Source: Monoplex corrugatus
Taxonomy: Eukaryota > Mollusca > Gastropoda > Littorinimorpha > Ranellidae
DNA: 64,000 nucleotides
Reading direction: 5' to 3'
Assembly (NCBI GenBank): GCA_030674185.1
Contig: CM060307.1
Coordinates: forward strand, 69,641,905-69,705,904
Shown: piece by piece, positions 13,701 through 24,570 of the stretch
Layout of the letters: each line of letters begins with the position of its first letter
Numbering within the stretch: the stretch's first letter is position 1
Translations under genes and position numbers: made by a program
Notes under the pieces: model-generated
The model's database searches: none
Seen by the model: only the letters and a program-made list of their open reading frames with translations
What the model was told of the DNA's origin: nothing

Positions 13701-16700
13701 TTGGAATTTTACTATAGAAAGAGAGAGCAAGAGTAATGTGTGCAAGCAAACCTGTCAGTAAGGATCTTACCTTTTTGTCAGATCAGAAATATTTACAAGA
13801 TTCAGACTGCATGATCTTTCCAGTGGTTGATGACATTTGCAGTATTTTGAACAGTTATTTTGTTTGATTGGTCGTTTTTTTTGTTTTATGTACCGTGTAT
13901 ATTTGATGATGATGAGTGGTTTCTGTTTGTTACTCATGATCATTATCGCAATAACTTTTTTAATCAAGATGAGTGGGCTTTTTTTTTTTTTTAATGAGAA
14001 TTTGCATCTCTCCATCACATAGTCATTTGATTGGCTTTGTGAACTCTTGAGTGTGGATGCTACAGAAAATGGTTTGGTTGAAAAGCATCCATGGAAAATC
14101 ATTTCATGGGTGCTGCTTACCAAAACACAATACATAAAAAACATTTTTCTCCTCATCCCGTTCTTATTCATATCAGTTATTTCAAAGTTAAGTGTAGAAA
14201 CAAGCTCATTGAACAGAATGTCTTGGTTTCTGGAGCAACTACACTTTATTCTTTAAATTACTTTTTATTTTCTGCTGGTCCAATCACCTGTATCGGTGTA
14301 TATGTTCAGTAAAGCCTAACATACTGCCTAGGATTGATAATTGGGTACTTGTATTATGTGCATTTTTGGCTCCAAGGAAATGTGCTGCCTAGGATTGATA
14401 ATTGGGTACTTGTATTATGTGCATTTTTGGCTTCAGGGAAATGTGCTGAAGCAAGTTTAGGTAGATTACCCCCCCCCCCCTTTTTTTTTTTAAAGTAATT
14501 TAGACCCATTTTATGTATATATGTTTTAGTGTCTTTAATTGTATTTACATTTGTATGCAGGTATGTTCTTTCTAAATCTTCTTGTGATAAATTGGAGTCA
14601 GTCAGTGCCAGGGGATTCTTAGATTATGTGGATGAATGCATCGATAAGTGTACTTCTCGTTACCAGATTATTTTTTTCCTCTTGAGATGTGGTGTACTTT
14701 GTTAGGTTATAGCCTGATAGGGCTCTGTGCAGTCGGCTGGGCTTTAAGCAACAATAATACTTACACACACACTTTTGTCAGTATAGTATGAAGGCCTATT
14801 TCTTGCAGTTTGATTTTAGCACACTATGGCGCTTGGTGTCGCACTTCATTCAAAATGACTCGCAGAAATGCTGTTCTGAGGAAACAACTGAATTTGAGCA
14901 AAGATTTTTTGGTTGGAAACAATTGATGTTATGTATTCAAAGGAATGTTTGGTTGAGTGTAAGAGAAAGAGCGTGAGTGTGTATGTGTAATTTGTTATAA
15001 TGGTACTTTTTGTGATGTATGACTATGAGACCGTAAGAAAATATTTTGTATTTACATTTTTTTCTATAGCAGCTATGTGCTATCTGTAAAATTGAGAGAA
15101 TCATAAAAGTATGTGGTAACATTGTTTTACAACTTCACGTGGAGGTGGTGGTGTGTGTGTGGTTTTTTTGTTTGTTTGTTGGGGGTTTTTTTGTTGTTGT
15201 TTTTTAGAAGATAAGATTGATAAATGACCAGAAGGTCATTTTTACAGCAATGAATCGCAGATGATCAGTGGATGATCTTTTGGGCCTACCAAACAAGGAG
15301 CAAATGCTCTAAACCCACGTGCTCATAAGGTTTGTACCTTGGCAATATATGTAATCAGCCGTTACTTACTCCGCCCCATGCAAAGACACAACTGGTGGCA
15401 CCCAAGAGAACCCATTCATCAATCATAATCTCAAGAACCTCTCTCTGAAATAGTCAAATGATTTGTCCGGGTAATCTAATCTAGCAATAAATGTTGCTAT
15501 CCCTGTTCATGGCTCTACAGCTTTGACCAGAGAAGCGACACATTTTCCCACCTTTTCTGAAACTCGGCTGGGTTTTTTTTTTCTTTGGTGTATACAACAT
15601 TTAAAAAGAAAAATATTTCCTTCAGTTCCAGTTTAAAACTATTACACTATATTTGGTGCATATGACATTAAAATGAGTTTTTCCCCTTTCAGTTCCTGTT
15701 TAACAGTATATTTGCCTAATCAAAAATCCAGACTCTTGCTGGTATCACTCTGGTTCTCACAAAGGATCTTTCTGGGGGTCAGAGAATGAGTAACACTGAT
15801 CAACACATTATACAGCTGTCTCTGAGAGTAAAGATCACTGATTGGTTAAGGCGGGCCGCTTGCAGGTCAAATGAGCTGTAGATATCTTTCAGTAATTCTT
15901 GAGAGTTAAACTGGGCAGGTTAGCTACTTTTTTTTTCATTTGGTAAGTATACTAGTTAAACAGAAATTAGGGGGGGGGGGGGGGGGAAATCCTATTTCAA
16001 CAACAGATGACACTTAAAAATTCTTATTGTAAATGGTTCAAGATACTGGGAACAGATATTCCATGGAAAAGGGCATTTCTGAAAAGTCGTAAAATATAGG
16101 ACTGTAAATTGAAATGGTTTCATACTCTAATTGTTCGCAGTTAGGGAACTAATGTCATTTTAAAGGAACAGGATTCAAAACTTCTGGAAATGGACAGCAT
16201 TGACAGTTTGAAATGCTTACGTGTCAAAAGATTCTGAAGGGAAATAGAAGAATTCAGGTCAGAATATGCAAACATGTGCAAATGTCAGAAAACATAATCT
16301 TAACTGATGCTGATGAAAATATGCGCGTAGATTCAGTACTTGATTTGATGATCCTTTTAGAAAAAATATGTATTCATAAAAAGAAACTTTAAAAAATCAA
16401 GCAATCACCTCACACTTTACAACAAAATAACGGGGCCTATGTATATATGTATATATATGTGCAAAACTGAGGCAGATGTTGCACACTTTTAGAGAAAAAC
16501 AGCAGCTGTATCTGTACCTAGTTTCAGAGGATATTTGATACTACTTGTTTGGTTATGACACACACATTTTATTCATACACATTTTATTTGTGACCTGCCT
16601 AAGTACATTTTATATTTAATCTTATACACTTGTCAATGACTGTAAGCCTACTTCATGCATATTGACCCACTGTTAAAAATGGAAATCCTGCATCTGAACT

Positions 16701-17348
16701 TTAAATCTTTTGCTATGTATACAGGTTAAAGGAAGGATGGAAAGACTAGTGAAAGGAATTGATCTTGAAACCTGATATGGATTGAGAAGACATGGATGAA
16801 GTTTTTTTAAATAGGAGTTTCCATTACAAGTATACTCAGAATTCAGCCCCGAGTTACACTGCTGTTATGAGTTGTCTCATGATTTGTCAAAAATGAGTTA
16901 ATGTTGTGATTAATCTTTTTCTTTTTTATCACAGCTGCAGATTTGACATGAATTATTTATGTGTGTCTACTTTGTTGTTCATGCTCAGTGAAGTGTTGTG
17001 AGCTCTTGTGAGACACTGAACAGGTAGTTCTTATTATTACTGACTAATCTGCATTAGATTTTCCAGTTTTAAGAATATTCATCTTATACCATGTTTTATC
17101 TTGGCACTGCATCAATTCCACAAAGATTTTGTTTCGTGTGTGTACCTGTTCTTTGCGGTACATTTTCATCTGCATTGCTTTTTACGGCATATTCATGGGA
17201 ATGTTTGTTTGCTTTGTTTCAGACTCTCATTGTTAAGTTGAAAATGGACAAGGACAGGAAGAGGATCTTGGAGCGCAAGTCAATGTCTCGTGCGAAGGCC
17301 ATGGCTGATAAGGGCAAATACACTGAAGAAACCATGGAAACTTCCTAA
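3901..17348 (+). CDS. RPL26: Ribosomal protein L26 (eL26), complete, three coding exons
   Basis: Large-subunit ribosomal protein eL26 (uL24 family), an rRNA-binding component of the 60S subunit near the polypeptide exit side. Coding exons are 3901-4068, 7028-7168 and 17223-17348. They give 56 + 47 + 41 = 144 residues, against 145 in human. Recognisable blocks are [18 protein letters not shown] near the N-terminus, [10 protein letters not shown] and [11 protein letters not shown], the KOW-like [20 protein letters not shown], and the basic tail [14 protein letters not shown]. The start ATG sits in AACATCAAGATGA, 18 nt after an acceptor. Both coding introns are phase 0 with GT-AG ends. The 10-kb third intron is packed with transposon debris. 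The gene converges on the receptor gene downstream. No frame breaks are seen, so it looks functional. Confidence 0.97.
4360..6285 (+). mobile_element. Decayed CR1/L2-like non-LTR retrotransposon (reverse transcriptase)
   Basis: Several frames together cover a LINE reverse transcriptase. In order they are: a thumb/finger start with [20 protein letters not shown] (about 4510-4560), [14 protein letters not shown] and [16 protein letters not shown] (about 4760-4870), the palm motif [11 protein letters not shown] (about 4939-4971), [13 protein letters not shown], the YADD active site (about 5218-5229), and a long C-terminal part ending at 6059 ([11 protein letters not shown]). The C-terminal frame includes [11 protein letters not shown] and [12 protein letters not shown], typical of CR1/L2-type elements. 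At least two frameshifts and stops separate the blocks, and the 5' half (endonuclease) is missing. The 3' tail holds GCGCTATATAAA and a TATTATT run (about 6240-6285). It sits in RPL26 intron 2 in the same orientation as the gene. Clade assignment is by motif resemblance only. Confidence 0.85.
6318..6555 (-). repeat. Dispersed ~220-bp module (copy 1, - strand)
   Basis: Reading on the - strand, this matches the copy at 32255-32466. It runs from GCCACTTTCTGCCAGC through CTTTGGTCGACCCTGCCTG to GCTGGCAAAATGCAGCCGTG. Partial copies occur at 9850-9928 and 12478-12640, beside piggyBac-like sequence. It is probably a promoter/5'UTR-derived or non-autonomous piece of a DNA transposon family. Confidence 0.7.
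7028..7168 (+). CDS. RPL26: RPL26 exon 3 (residues 57-103)
   Basis: Acceptor CTGCAG ends at 7027 and donor GTGAGT starts at 7169. It encodes 47 residues from [10 protein letters not shown] to GIHPSK, the KOW-type RNA-binding core of the protein. Confidence 0.95.
7169..8818. other. RPL26 intron 3, first part; no feature recognised
   Basis: Ordinary AT-rich intron sequence. Short open frames here (for example 7446-7820 and 8035-8250) have no recognisable domain or splice context. Confidence 0.45.
8819..9464. mobile_element. 646-bp non-autonomous DNA transposon with terminal inverted repeats
   Basis: The left end CAGGCATGGGAATTG (8819-8833) is matched in inverse by CAATTCCCATGCCTG with one mismatch at the inner edge (9450-9464). 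The element is flanked on both sides by TGCATT (8813-8818 and 9465-9470), a 6-bp target-site duplication. The inside has repeated ACGCCGAA motifs (about 8836-8910), a CT microsatellite (about 9138-9204) and a GC-rich hairpin region around 9370-9430, including CCAGGGGGCTACCGCCCCCT. There is no coding capacity. A 6-bp duplication does not match classical hAT (8 bp), so the superfamily is uncertain. Confidence 0.8.
9138..9232. repeat. (CT)n then (GT)n microsatellite
   Basis: CT dinucleotides from about 9138 to 9204, and a short GT run at about 9215-9230. Both lie inside the inverted-repeat transposon. Confidence 0.9.
9698..9930 (+). mobile_element. piggyBac-like 5' end fragment with TATA-like promoter module
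   Basis: It begins with TTAACTCGCTCCCTACGG, a TTAA followed by a terminal sequence, then two GCTGCGATCGC-like repeats (about 9720-9775). It runs into GGCTATAAATAGCGCGC (about 9858-9874) and a block shared with the dispersed module (CTTCCACTCCCCACACCC). Homology to the module stops at CACCCGTCCC near 9922-9928. This is the left half of the same module whose right half appears at 12478. Family placement is inferred from the TTAA end and the coding debris downstream. Confidence 0.5.
10081..10705. repeat. Cluster of (CA)n and (CT)n arrays
   Basis: CA arrays lie near 10081-10103, 10168-10192, 10319-10350 and 10396-10430. A CT array is at about 10523-10567 and a longer CA array at about 10635-10705. 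Short unique segments with recurring GCATTTTGAAAATACATGC-like sequence separate them (about 10495-10520 and 10605-10630), so the cluster grew partly by duplication. Confidence 0.9.
11237..11697. repeat. 47-bp minisatellite, about ten copies
   Basis: Direct repeats with a 47-bp period, containing TACAGTGTCTTCAACAAGG and TACAGCTGTCTCACAAACC. Internal copies differ by single bases, while the last two are shortened or altered (about 11610-11697). It lies in RPL26 intron 3. There are no unique spacers, so it is not CRISPR-like. Confidence 0.95.
11745..11912. repeat. AT-rich, (GT)n and (CA)n compound microsatellite
   Basis: An AT dinucleotide tract (about 11750-11800) is followed by GT, GTCT and CA runs, forming an inverted GT...CA pair that could fold back. 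Confidence 0.85.
12478..13200 (+). pseudogene. piggyBac-like transposon fragment (module right half and broken N-terminal ORF)
   Basis: 12478-12640 is the right half of the dispersed module (TTTATCAGTAGTG... to GGGAAAATGCAGCCGTG). An ATG at 12793 opens [19 protein letters not shown] and stops. A shift of frame gives [10 protein letters not shown] followed by a long acidic Glu/Asp/Ser stretch (about 12840-13015). That resembles the acidic N-terminus of piggyBac/PGBD transposases. Further down, [17 protein letters not shown] (about 13150-13200) resembles the family's conserved start of the core. The catalytic core and C-terminal zinc region are absent here. It is a decayed relic in RPL26 intron 3. 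Confidence 0.55.
13440..13495. repeat. 28-bp direct repeat, two copies
   Basis: TACTTAAGTATATAGATAAT and the bases after it occur twice in perfect tandem with a 28-bp period. A second short duplication lies just upstream (ACAGTTATGTGTTTTGTTGA, about 13309-13352). Confidence 0.9.
13501..17222. other. RPL26 intron 3, last part; no gene recognised
   Basis: Apart from the 61-bp duplication and a 17-base G run (15970-15986), this is ordinary AT-rich intron. Short open frames near 13767-14312 and 14788-15122 have no domain or splice logic. Confidence 0.45.
14324..14445. repeat. 61-bp tandem duplication
   Basis: CTGCCTAGGATTGATAATTG and the following bases are repeated with a 61-bp period and almost no differences. 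No function is apparent. Confidence 0.9.
17223..17348 (+). CDS. RPL26: RPL26 exon 4 (residues 104-144 and stop)
   Basis: Acceptor TTTCAG ends at 17222. It encodes [20 protein letters not shown] through ETMETS and a TAA at 17346-17348. The open frame extends upstream of 17223, but that part is intronic. The lysine/arginine-rich tail matches the family, and the last residues diverge from the vertebrate ending. Confidence 0.95.
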   Translation, partial: TLIVKLKMDKDRKRILERKSMSRAKAMADKGKYTEETMETS

Positions 17349-17362
17349 AATGTCTGTTCTGA

Positions 17363-17368
17363 AATAAA
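17363..17368 (+). promoter_or_regulatory. RPL26: RPL26 polyadenylation signal AATAAA
   Basis: A canonical AATAAA lies 14 nt after the stop codon. Very short 3'UTRs are typical for ribosomal protein genes. Cleavage would be expected 10-30 nt downstream, near 17380-17400. Confidence 0.7.
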
Positions 17369-18556
17369 TTCCTTGTGGTAGAACTGTCTGCTGTTCGTGA
17401 AGGTGATGTGGATTTGCTTCGTTAATCTTGTAACATTCACAGTGCCTCACATCACCTAACGGTATAAAGAAACATCCATTAACAGTGCATCACATCATGC
17501 CAGTTTATCCAGTTATTTCTATCACAGACTGGTCTTTTTTCTCTTATTGCATAGGGTCAGAATCTTTGTTGGCCATCTCAGAGGGACTCTCAAAACAGCA
17601 AGACTAATGTGGGATGCAAAAAACGCCTTATATATCGTGAGCTATGGGGGTGGTTGGAGACCGAGACTAAGTGATCGTTGCTGTCTTGGAGAAATGCAGC
17701 CTGCTTTTTACGAGGTCTGTGCATAAAATGTGTGCGCATTTTACCTGAAACCGTACTATCACTCTGTTGGCTTGTGAAAAGAATCTTCTGTAATTTTAAA
17801 CCATTTTATGTTTGTCAGTGTGAATGTGCTTGCATGAATTGTCAGTGCAAAAGAGTAAACATAAGCAATTGATGTTGAAACTGTTTCATGATATCTTCTA
17901 AACATCAGCAGCAATGTTGCCAATTGTATAATAATGTAATAGTGAAGATCTATACAGCACAGTATCCCAGAAAACAAACTTGTAATTGCTTTGCACCTAA
18001 CAGAAAATGTGCTTAAAATTAAAAAAAGTCAAGTATAAATCAATCATATAAACAGATAAGGCATAGAGCCAGAAAAGAAACAGTACCATACTCCTGTGAT
18101 ACAAGAACACATGTAGGCCATGTATTCTTACACCCACACACATACACAGTTGTGTTTACTTGCATTTCATAGGCCTACTCATTTTCTCTGATCTAATTTT
18201 GCAGACCGCATGCATTTTCATACTCATTTTCTTTGATCTAATTTTGCAGACCGATATGCAGCCAATAATGAAAATCGTTTCAGATTGCTGTTGGACTATT
18301 CTAAATCTACTGGCATGAAGAAATCTCTCTCACTAGGTTTAGTGATTGGCACTGCTACAAGTTTTCTGCCTTCTCACGAGGTCTTCGTCATGTAGAGATA
18401 TCTATAGCAAATTGTGACGCAGGATGGGGGAGAACAACTCCTCATACAGTCGCACAAGAAAAGTACTCTCACCATCTAAGGAGGCAGAATATTTGTGGCA
18501 TCATCAATTGGACCTTGGTTGTTTTTAATGGCAATGTTAAGAAATAATCTATGCTC

Positions 18557-18559
<3 letters not shown>

Positions 18560-18600
<41 letters not shown>
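18560..18600. repeat. (CA)n microsatellite
   Basis: About twenty uninterrupted CA dinucleotides in the intergenic region. Confidence 0.95.
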
Positions 18601-18602
<2 letters not shown>

Positions 18603-21109
18603 GCTAAAACGACAAACCTAAAATGTTCTTGTATATTTCTGATTTACTTCAAAATGACCACACAAAAAAGTTGCACAGACATTTTACAAATTGCATTTCT
18701 AGTTCACTAAGATGCCACAATCCCAGCATGCTTTGTTATACAGCCATTCCTTCATGATCAAACAGCCATTTGTTTATCAGCTCTTGAAAATACTTTGTCT
18801 CAACACCAACAGCTGGTCAAAATAGGCCATCTGCTAATCACCTCTCGAAAATACTTTGTCTCAACACCAATGGTAGTATGGCAAGAAGTTCTTTATCTAA
18901 AGCAAGCCAGTACACTTCTACTGCACACTACGTAAAACAATAATTAACAATTGTTAGAATACAACCAGGTCTTAGTCCAACAAGCAGAGCTGGTATTATA
19001 TACAATATTAGCTGATTTGTCTCCCTTGTGATGACAGGAAATGGCAGTGTCCCAAACCTCATGGACACTAAAAGATCACTGAGGGTCTCAATTACTCTCC
19101 ACTAATGTGCAGATAATTGTGTAGTATCAGATCTTACAACACTTGGTAAGGAAAAAAAGTGTGCAGACTGTCATCAGATCTAGTCAAAGAAACGGACTGA
19201 ATTATTCATCACACAGCATTAAAAAATGTTGCATCATCTGTAACTGATAAGTGTAAATAGGTAAGTAACAGAATCTGATATGTTTGATAATATATTGTGT
19301 ACAAGAACAGTCATTTTATGGCAATAAATGAATAACACCACACGAAGCAATAATTAACACTCCCACAAATTTATACAAAGTCCAGAGCAAACATACACAA
19401 CCCCCTGGCCACCTTTGCCAAGAATAAAGTGAAAGCATCTGGATGTCCAAAATTCACTCACAAGATTCTATCTAAAACGAGATATTTTACACAACTGGTA
19501 GGCCTACTTCTATTACACAGTTGATAACTGGTAGGCCTACTTCTATTACACCATTGATAAGTGCCAATTCCATCAATTGTTCTTTCCTAAACAACTGACC
19601 TACCCAGTATTTAGAACTGCTGATACTATATCACACTGCCGGATTGTTGTAAAAAATATGGAAGAATGCTTTCTTTCAATAGAATTAAAAATTATTCGTC
19701 ACAACACTTAACTTGCACACCCCTTTGGATAAAGTATGTAGAATTATCCCACTGGTGTTTACTCCCTGTTAAGCTGTCCACTCCGCTTTCTCCAAGGAAC
19801 TTCCTTTAAACTGCATCAAATTAAGATCCAGAATGATATGCCATTATCCAAACTGCACACAAGATCCGTCACATCAATAAACATCATTTTCACCATTTTA
19901 AGTTCTGGGTTCATTTGAAACTTCAAAAAGGCTACTTTCCTGCCCTCTTCATTCCTTGATGCCAAGCATGAATGTGGACAGAAAAGAAAAAAAGACTGCC
20001 CCACAAATGTAAAGTTATCACAGAATGTAGCAAAAAATTCTCATTACAGCCAGATGCGCTCACTTATCTGTAATCATAATTATCTTCAGAACCAAGCCTG
20101 CAGAAGCCAAGATGAAATATCAATAATCCATCCATAGCCGTTGTCTCAAGCCAGACTTCAAAAAAACAAAATTTATAGGGCAGGCTCCTAACTGAATGCA
20201 GTTCCATCATTAGACCAAACGGACCTGAATACTTTTGATCGCTCTGTCTGATTAGACAATGGATGAGGACTTTGTTGGATGTGGAACAATGTCAGCTGTG
20301 GTTGAATCCGCTGATTCTTGAGTGGCCATCCTTGGAACAGCCATCACACATGCAGACTCATAACTGTGGCTGGATGGTCACTTCTACAGCTTCTCTCTCT
20401 TTCTTGTCTGACCACAGTTGAGTTCACTTCTCTGCAGTGGCAATGCCTGCATGTAGGCCTACAGCCTGTTGCCAGACCCAGCAATTCAGAGCTTGTCTTC
20501 CCAAGTGTCCACACTGATATTGGCGGACATCATGTCACATTTTCAAATGGTCCTTTATCGCAGCCCTGAAGGCTGAGATTCTGTGGCAAGCTCTTCCAAT
20601 CGCCTAGGGGCTGGCTGGATTGAGGTGGGTGATAATAGTACTCGATCACGAGATGACCTCTCCCCATGACACCTGCGTCAATCAGGCTGGACTTGGCCTA
20701 CCTGCTACCTCTCTCACCAATTTTGCAGCACTGGAATAATCTACAAAGCACAGACATGGGCAATGGATATGGAGAGCCTGAGCTACCCAGGCATTAGAAT
20801 CCCACTTCAGCATCATGGACATGGTCCAAAGGAATGTGTAGCAGTAGGCCTACATAGGGCAACAGCTTGGCTGCTGGATGGAGCTCCACCCCAGATTTGT
20901 GTACAGTTTATTCCTTAGCCCTCTCTTCTCTATGAGATACCCACAAGACAATGGATTCCAAGTCTGTTCCTCTTCAACCTCATATGTAGCCTAAGAGCAT
21001 TTTTCATTATCCACCTGGTCTGCCATAGGGATGTCCAATCCTCACATTTGCCCATACATGAGAACTGGTTCACGTGTCCAAAGGTATATATATATTCACA
21101 TACAAAGGA

Positions 21110-21513
21110 AGTGTCTTGAATATCAATGGCATGAGATGATTGCCTCCAGTTAGAACACCAACACACACACAGAAATACGCAGGTCAAGACAGTAGGCTAC
21201 TGATACTTGGGAACTGAGTAAGTGAACAGACAACGAAAGTTAAACCATATGAACTCGGCTCCACATTCAATAACGGTATTTGGAACTTCAAAAATTGGTA
21301 GGCCTGCTTAAAGTGTCTTGAATATCAACGATATGAGATGATTGCCTCCAGTTAGAACACCAACACACACACACACACACACAAATACGCTGGTCAAGAC
21401 AGTACTGACATTAACTTGGGAACTGAGTTAGTGAACAGACAACAACGAAAGTTGAACCATATGAACTCGGCTCCACATTCAATAACGGAATTTGGAACTT
21501 CAAAAATTGGTAG
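21110..21513. repeat. 202-bp tandem duplication
   Basis: The block starting AGTGTCTTGAATATCAA at 21110 restarts at 21312 with the same order of sequence, through CTGGTCAAGACAGTA-like sequence, GAACTCGGCTCCACATTC and CAAAAATTGGTAG. Differences are a few substitutions, a longer CA run in the second copy and small indels. Confidence 0.9.
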
Positions 21514-22228
21514 TATCAACTGGTTTCTTGAGGGACAGGCTAATAGGCCCTACATGACACTCTGTAAACTACAGAATCTCTTGGAAGATATTTTTAAACC
21601 ATATGCTATAGAAATTTTTGAAACTAGGCCTATGATTAATCAAACACAATGAGAACTTTGGCATACAATCTCCGCAAGTATCCACTTCCAAATGAGTTCA
21701 GAAGAGCTGAATGAAGATAACCTGCTCTTGGAATGATCACTCTAAACTGCTGTAGAAACCACCACACACACCAGTTATCTCATTAACCTGCCCCTGCAGT
21801 CAAGATGACCAAACAGCTGAACACCTATTGCAGCGATATCAAGAGGAGCGACAGGAAGAATGGACCACTAAGCTCCATAGTAGCCATCAAGAACTGGATC
21901 ATGCATATGGCTAACAAATGAGAAATCCAGTTACAAAGCTTCGTTTCATGATTACAATCCAAAGGATCACACTCCCAAACCTATAATCTTACTCTGCAAC
22001 CATTCCAACCAATATCATACAGTTTTTACATATAAATTTCACATCTGGTGCACACAAAAAATCATCTTACAGGTCAGCTCACTGCACTGCTATCTCTAAG
22101 GAACTTGCCAAACACAGGCACAGTTTACACCATAAACTGTCATGCAGACCAACAGACTGTCAATTATGGCAACAAAAATCTGATGAAGCTGGTAATCGGT
22201 ACTGCAATTATGAGCTGAACTTTTTTTC

Positions 22229-22532
22229 TTAACCCTTTGAACCCTAAGTACTTCTAGACCTCTGATACCCTCAACCCTGAGTATTTTTAGAGAAATTCTA
22301 GAGAAAACCGGTGTCTTAGAATAAATCCTTCTAATGGAAGAAAGTATAGGGTGTCTGGAATTCGGTAATATAAACAGGATGTGGCAGAGGAGAGTAGGTG
22401 CCGGTAGGTCGCATGCCAGCACCATACCAGGCCAGGTCAACCGGACATGTCAGGCCGCTGCAGCGGCCTGCCGGGTTCAGAGGTATTAATCGCGCTGGCC
22501 GCTGCAGCGGCCAGCCGGGTTCAAAGGGTTAA
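22229..22532. mobile_element. TTAA-flanked MITE (piggyBac-like) with internal palindromes
   Basis: Both ends carry TTAA (22229-22232 and 22529-22532), adjoining the inverted repeats CCCTTTGAACCC and GGGTTCAAAGGG. The right half has two near-identical modules, each with the perfect palindrome GGCCGCTGCAGCGGCC followed by GCCGGGTTCA (about 22454-22485) or AGCCGGGTTCA (about 22498-22522). The 304-bp element has no coding capacity. TTAA target duplication and CCC ends are hallmarks of piggyBac-mobilised elements. Confidence 0.85.
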
Positions 22533-23733
22533 CTATCAAATGTGTTCAATTCTATACTGTGGAGAAAAATCATGGTTAAAATTTGATGTGTATCACACCA
22601 GGCATAACTGTTATTTGTTTCATTTTGTCAGAGCATATAGTCCATCAGTTCTCAGAAAGACCAATGGATCCCACTCCCCTTTCCTGCTGCTTCTGGCACA
22701 GGGGCCTACATAATAATTATAAGATTGTGACAAAAGTCATGTGGTGACATTTCCTGAAGACCAATGGGCTGTCAGAAGTGCTGGTGGTGGGGAGGGAGGG
22801 GAACTACATTCCAAATTTCATGTGCATTACACTGGGATTATCTCTTTTAAACAGACATTACTAAATTGATCATTCATTTTAACAACCCTTCTTTTGGTTT
22901 TGCCAGACACAATATTACTATTGTTATATACAAAGTGCCATCAGAGCAGGGATGGAGATTGGGAAATGTGCATGCTTAAAATCCAACACACAGGACATCA
23001 AGCATACATTGATTAAATGGACCATTTTGTTTTGATTTGAATATCAAAAATGCACAGACAGTGCAGATAACGGAGCATGTCACACTTTTCATGAAAAAAT
23101 TAAAACTTCAAACACCTGCTCACCAAATCCAGCAGTAGGTACTTAACAAGATACTATAGAATGTTCAGATATTTTGGGCAGTCAAACTGGGCTACTGGCA
23201 ATACAGACAGATCCCAACATGCATTATTCTCATTGAGCACTATTAAGATAGCTGACACTTTAAATCAGATATGCACTGTTCTGTGACTTAAAAAGCCAAT
23301 CACAAAGTTTGACCGAATGTTGCTCTATCAGACATGGTGATATAATTCAGCATGCTCATCTATAACTGTGCCTGAAAGTACCAGTACAAAATAAAGTTTG
23401 ATATGTTAACACACTCGATATGCATTAAAAAATGTTCAAATGTAACTCAAATTTCATTTAATAAATATATTCCAACTGAAAACACATCACAACTAGCAAC
23501 CCAGCAAAAAAGGCAAGATGCAAATCATCGCTCCTCATTAAAATATAAAAAGAAAGAAACTAAAATGATATATGTACACACAACCAAAACCTGGACAGCT
23601 ACAATATAAAACTTTTTTTTTTTTAAATCTGCAACACCAGTCTCTCTCTCCAGGGCACACAATCTCACCAGTATGAGTGTAACTAGCACTAGATATTGTT
23701 TACCTTAGGCGTACTTTACATGTTTCAGCCAAA

Positions 23734-23771
23734 ACTCTCTCTCTCTCTCTCTCGCTCTCTCTCTCTCTCTC
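23734..23771. repeat. (CT)n microsatellite
   Basis: CT dinucleotides with one CG interruption, followed by a C-rich pyrimidine tract. Confidence 0.9.
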
Positions 23772-24564
23772 CACCCCTCCCTCCCTCCCCAATGGGTTCT
23801 TTTACACATGCTACATATGACAAGATTGAAAACATATGACCTTGTCCAAAGGAACCTGGAATCTTCTGCTTTTTTGTCAGAAACCTATACAATAATGGCC
23901 ACCATTCTAACCAAGCTCAAAGGTTCACTCACTGCAAGCAAAATTTTACATTACACTCTCATGTAAATATGCAATCTGTGGAACAAAAAGTACAATATTT
24001 TATGGCACTGGATACTGAAAACTACAACCAACACAATGAACAAAGCACAATGTAGCGTAAGTAAAAAGTTACATCAGATCTGAGTAACAAGAGTATACAC
24101 AGCTGCACAGTGGAAGTGGATTGTACAATAACCTGCATCACAGTCAGTGGAAAAGCAAATGATACTGCAGCAAAAAGCACAAGATACTGATTAATCAATG
24201 GTATACATTCAAGGGTCTTAATTACATTATGCATAATCATTAAAAGAAGGAAGTACGACAGAAATAAAACAAGACCATCTTGCATACAAACATTTTTCAC
24301 TTTCCAGTTAAAAAAAAACCCAAGAATTTGTAGTAGGCCTATCACTCAAGGTTAAATACATTATACACTTTCCTAAATATATACATGGCAATCAAAAGGA
24401 AGGGGGGAAAAGGAAATGGAAAAATATAACTGAAATGGACTTATAGTCGGCCTACTAACATTCTTCTCCCAATGATATCAGATACTTTGGGGTCATTCAT
24501 AGAGAAAGCAAAACCTGCAATGCCCAACTACTTTAAACAACAAGATACTGTAGGCCTTTATCTT

Positions 24565-24570
24565 TTTATT
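24565..24570 (-). promoter_or_regulatory. Candidate polyadenylation signal of the SorCS-like gene
   Basis: This TTTATT on the + strand is AATAAA on the - strand. It is the first canonical signal I could find downstream of the receptor stop codon at 26298, and would imply a 3'UTR of about 1.7 kb. ATTAAA variants lie closer (about 25270 and 26033), so the real end is uncertain. Confidence 0.35.

Larger units (their letters stand above)
17369..24564. other. Intergenic region between convergent genes; no protein gene seen
   Basis: No exon-like coding segment or RNA gene could be supported. It holds a near-duplicate of about 50 bp at 18180-18255, a (CA)n array at 18560-18600, repeated GTAGGCCTACTT blocks (about 19498-19545), a 202-bp tandem duplication (21110-21513), a TTAA-flanked MITE (22229-22532) and a CT array (23734-23771). 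The palindrome TAGGCCTA is strikingly frequent. The right part may be 3'UTR of the receptor gene. Confidence 0.5.

Noticed and set aside
17091..17222. Upstream part of the open frame leading into RPL26 exon 4
   Set aside because: A clear acceptor (TTTCAG) at 17222 and the protein family alignment place the exon start at 17223. The rest is intron.
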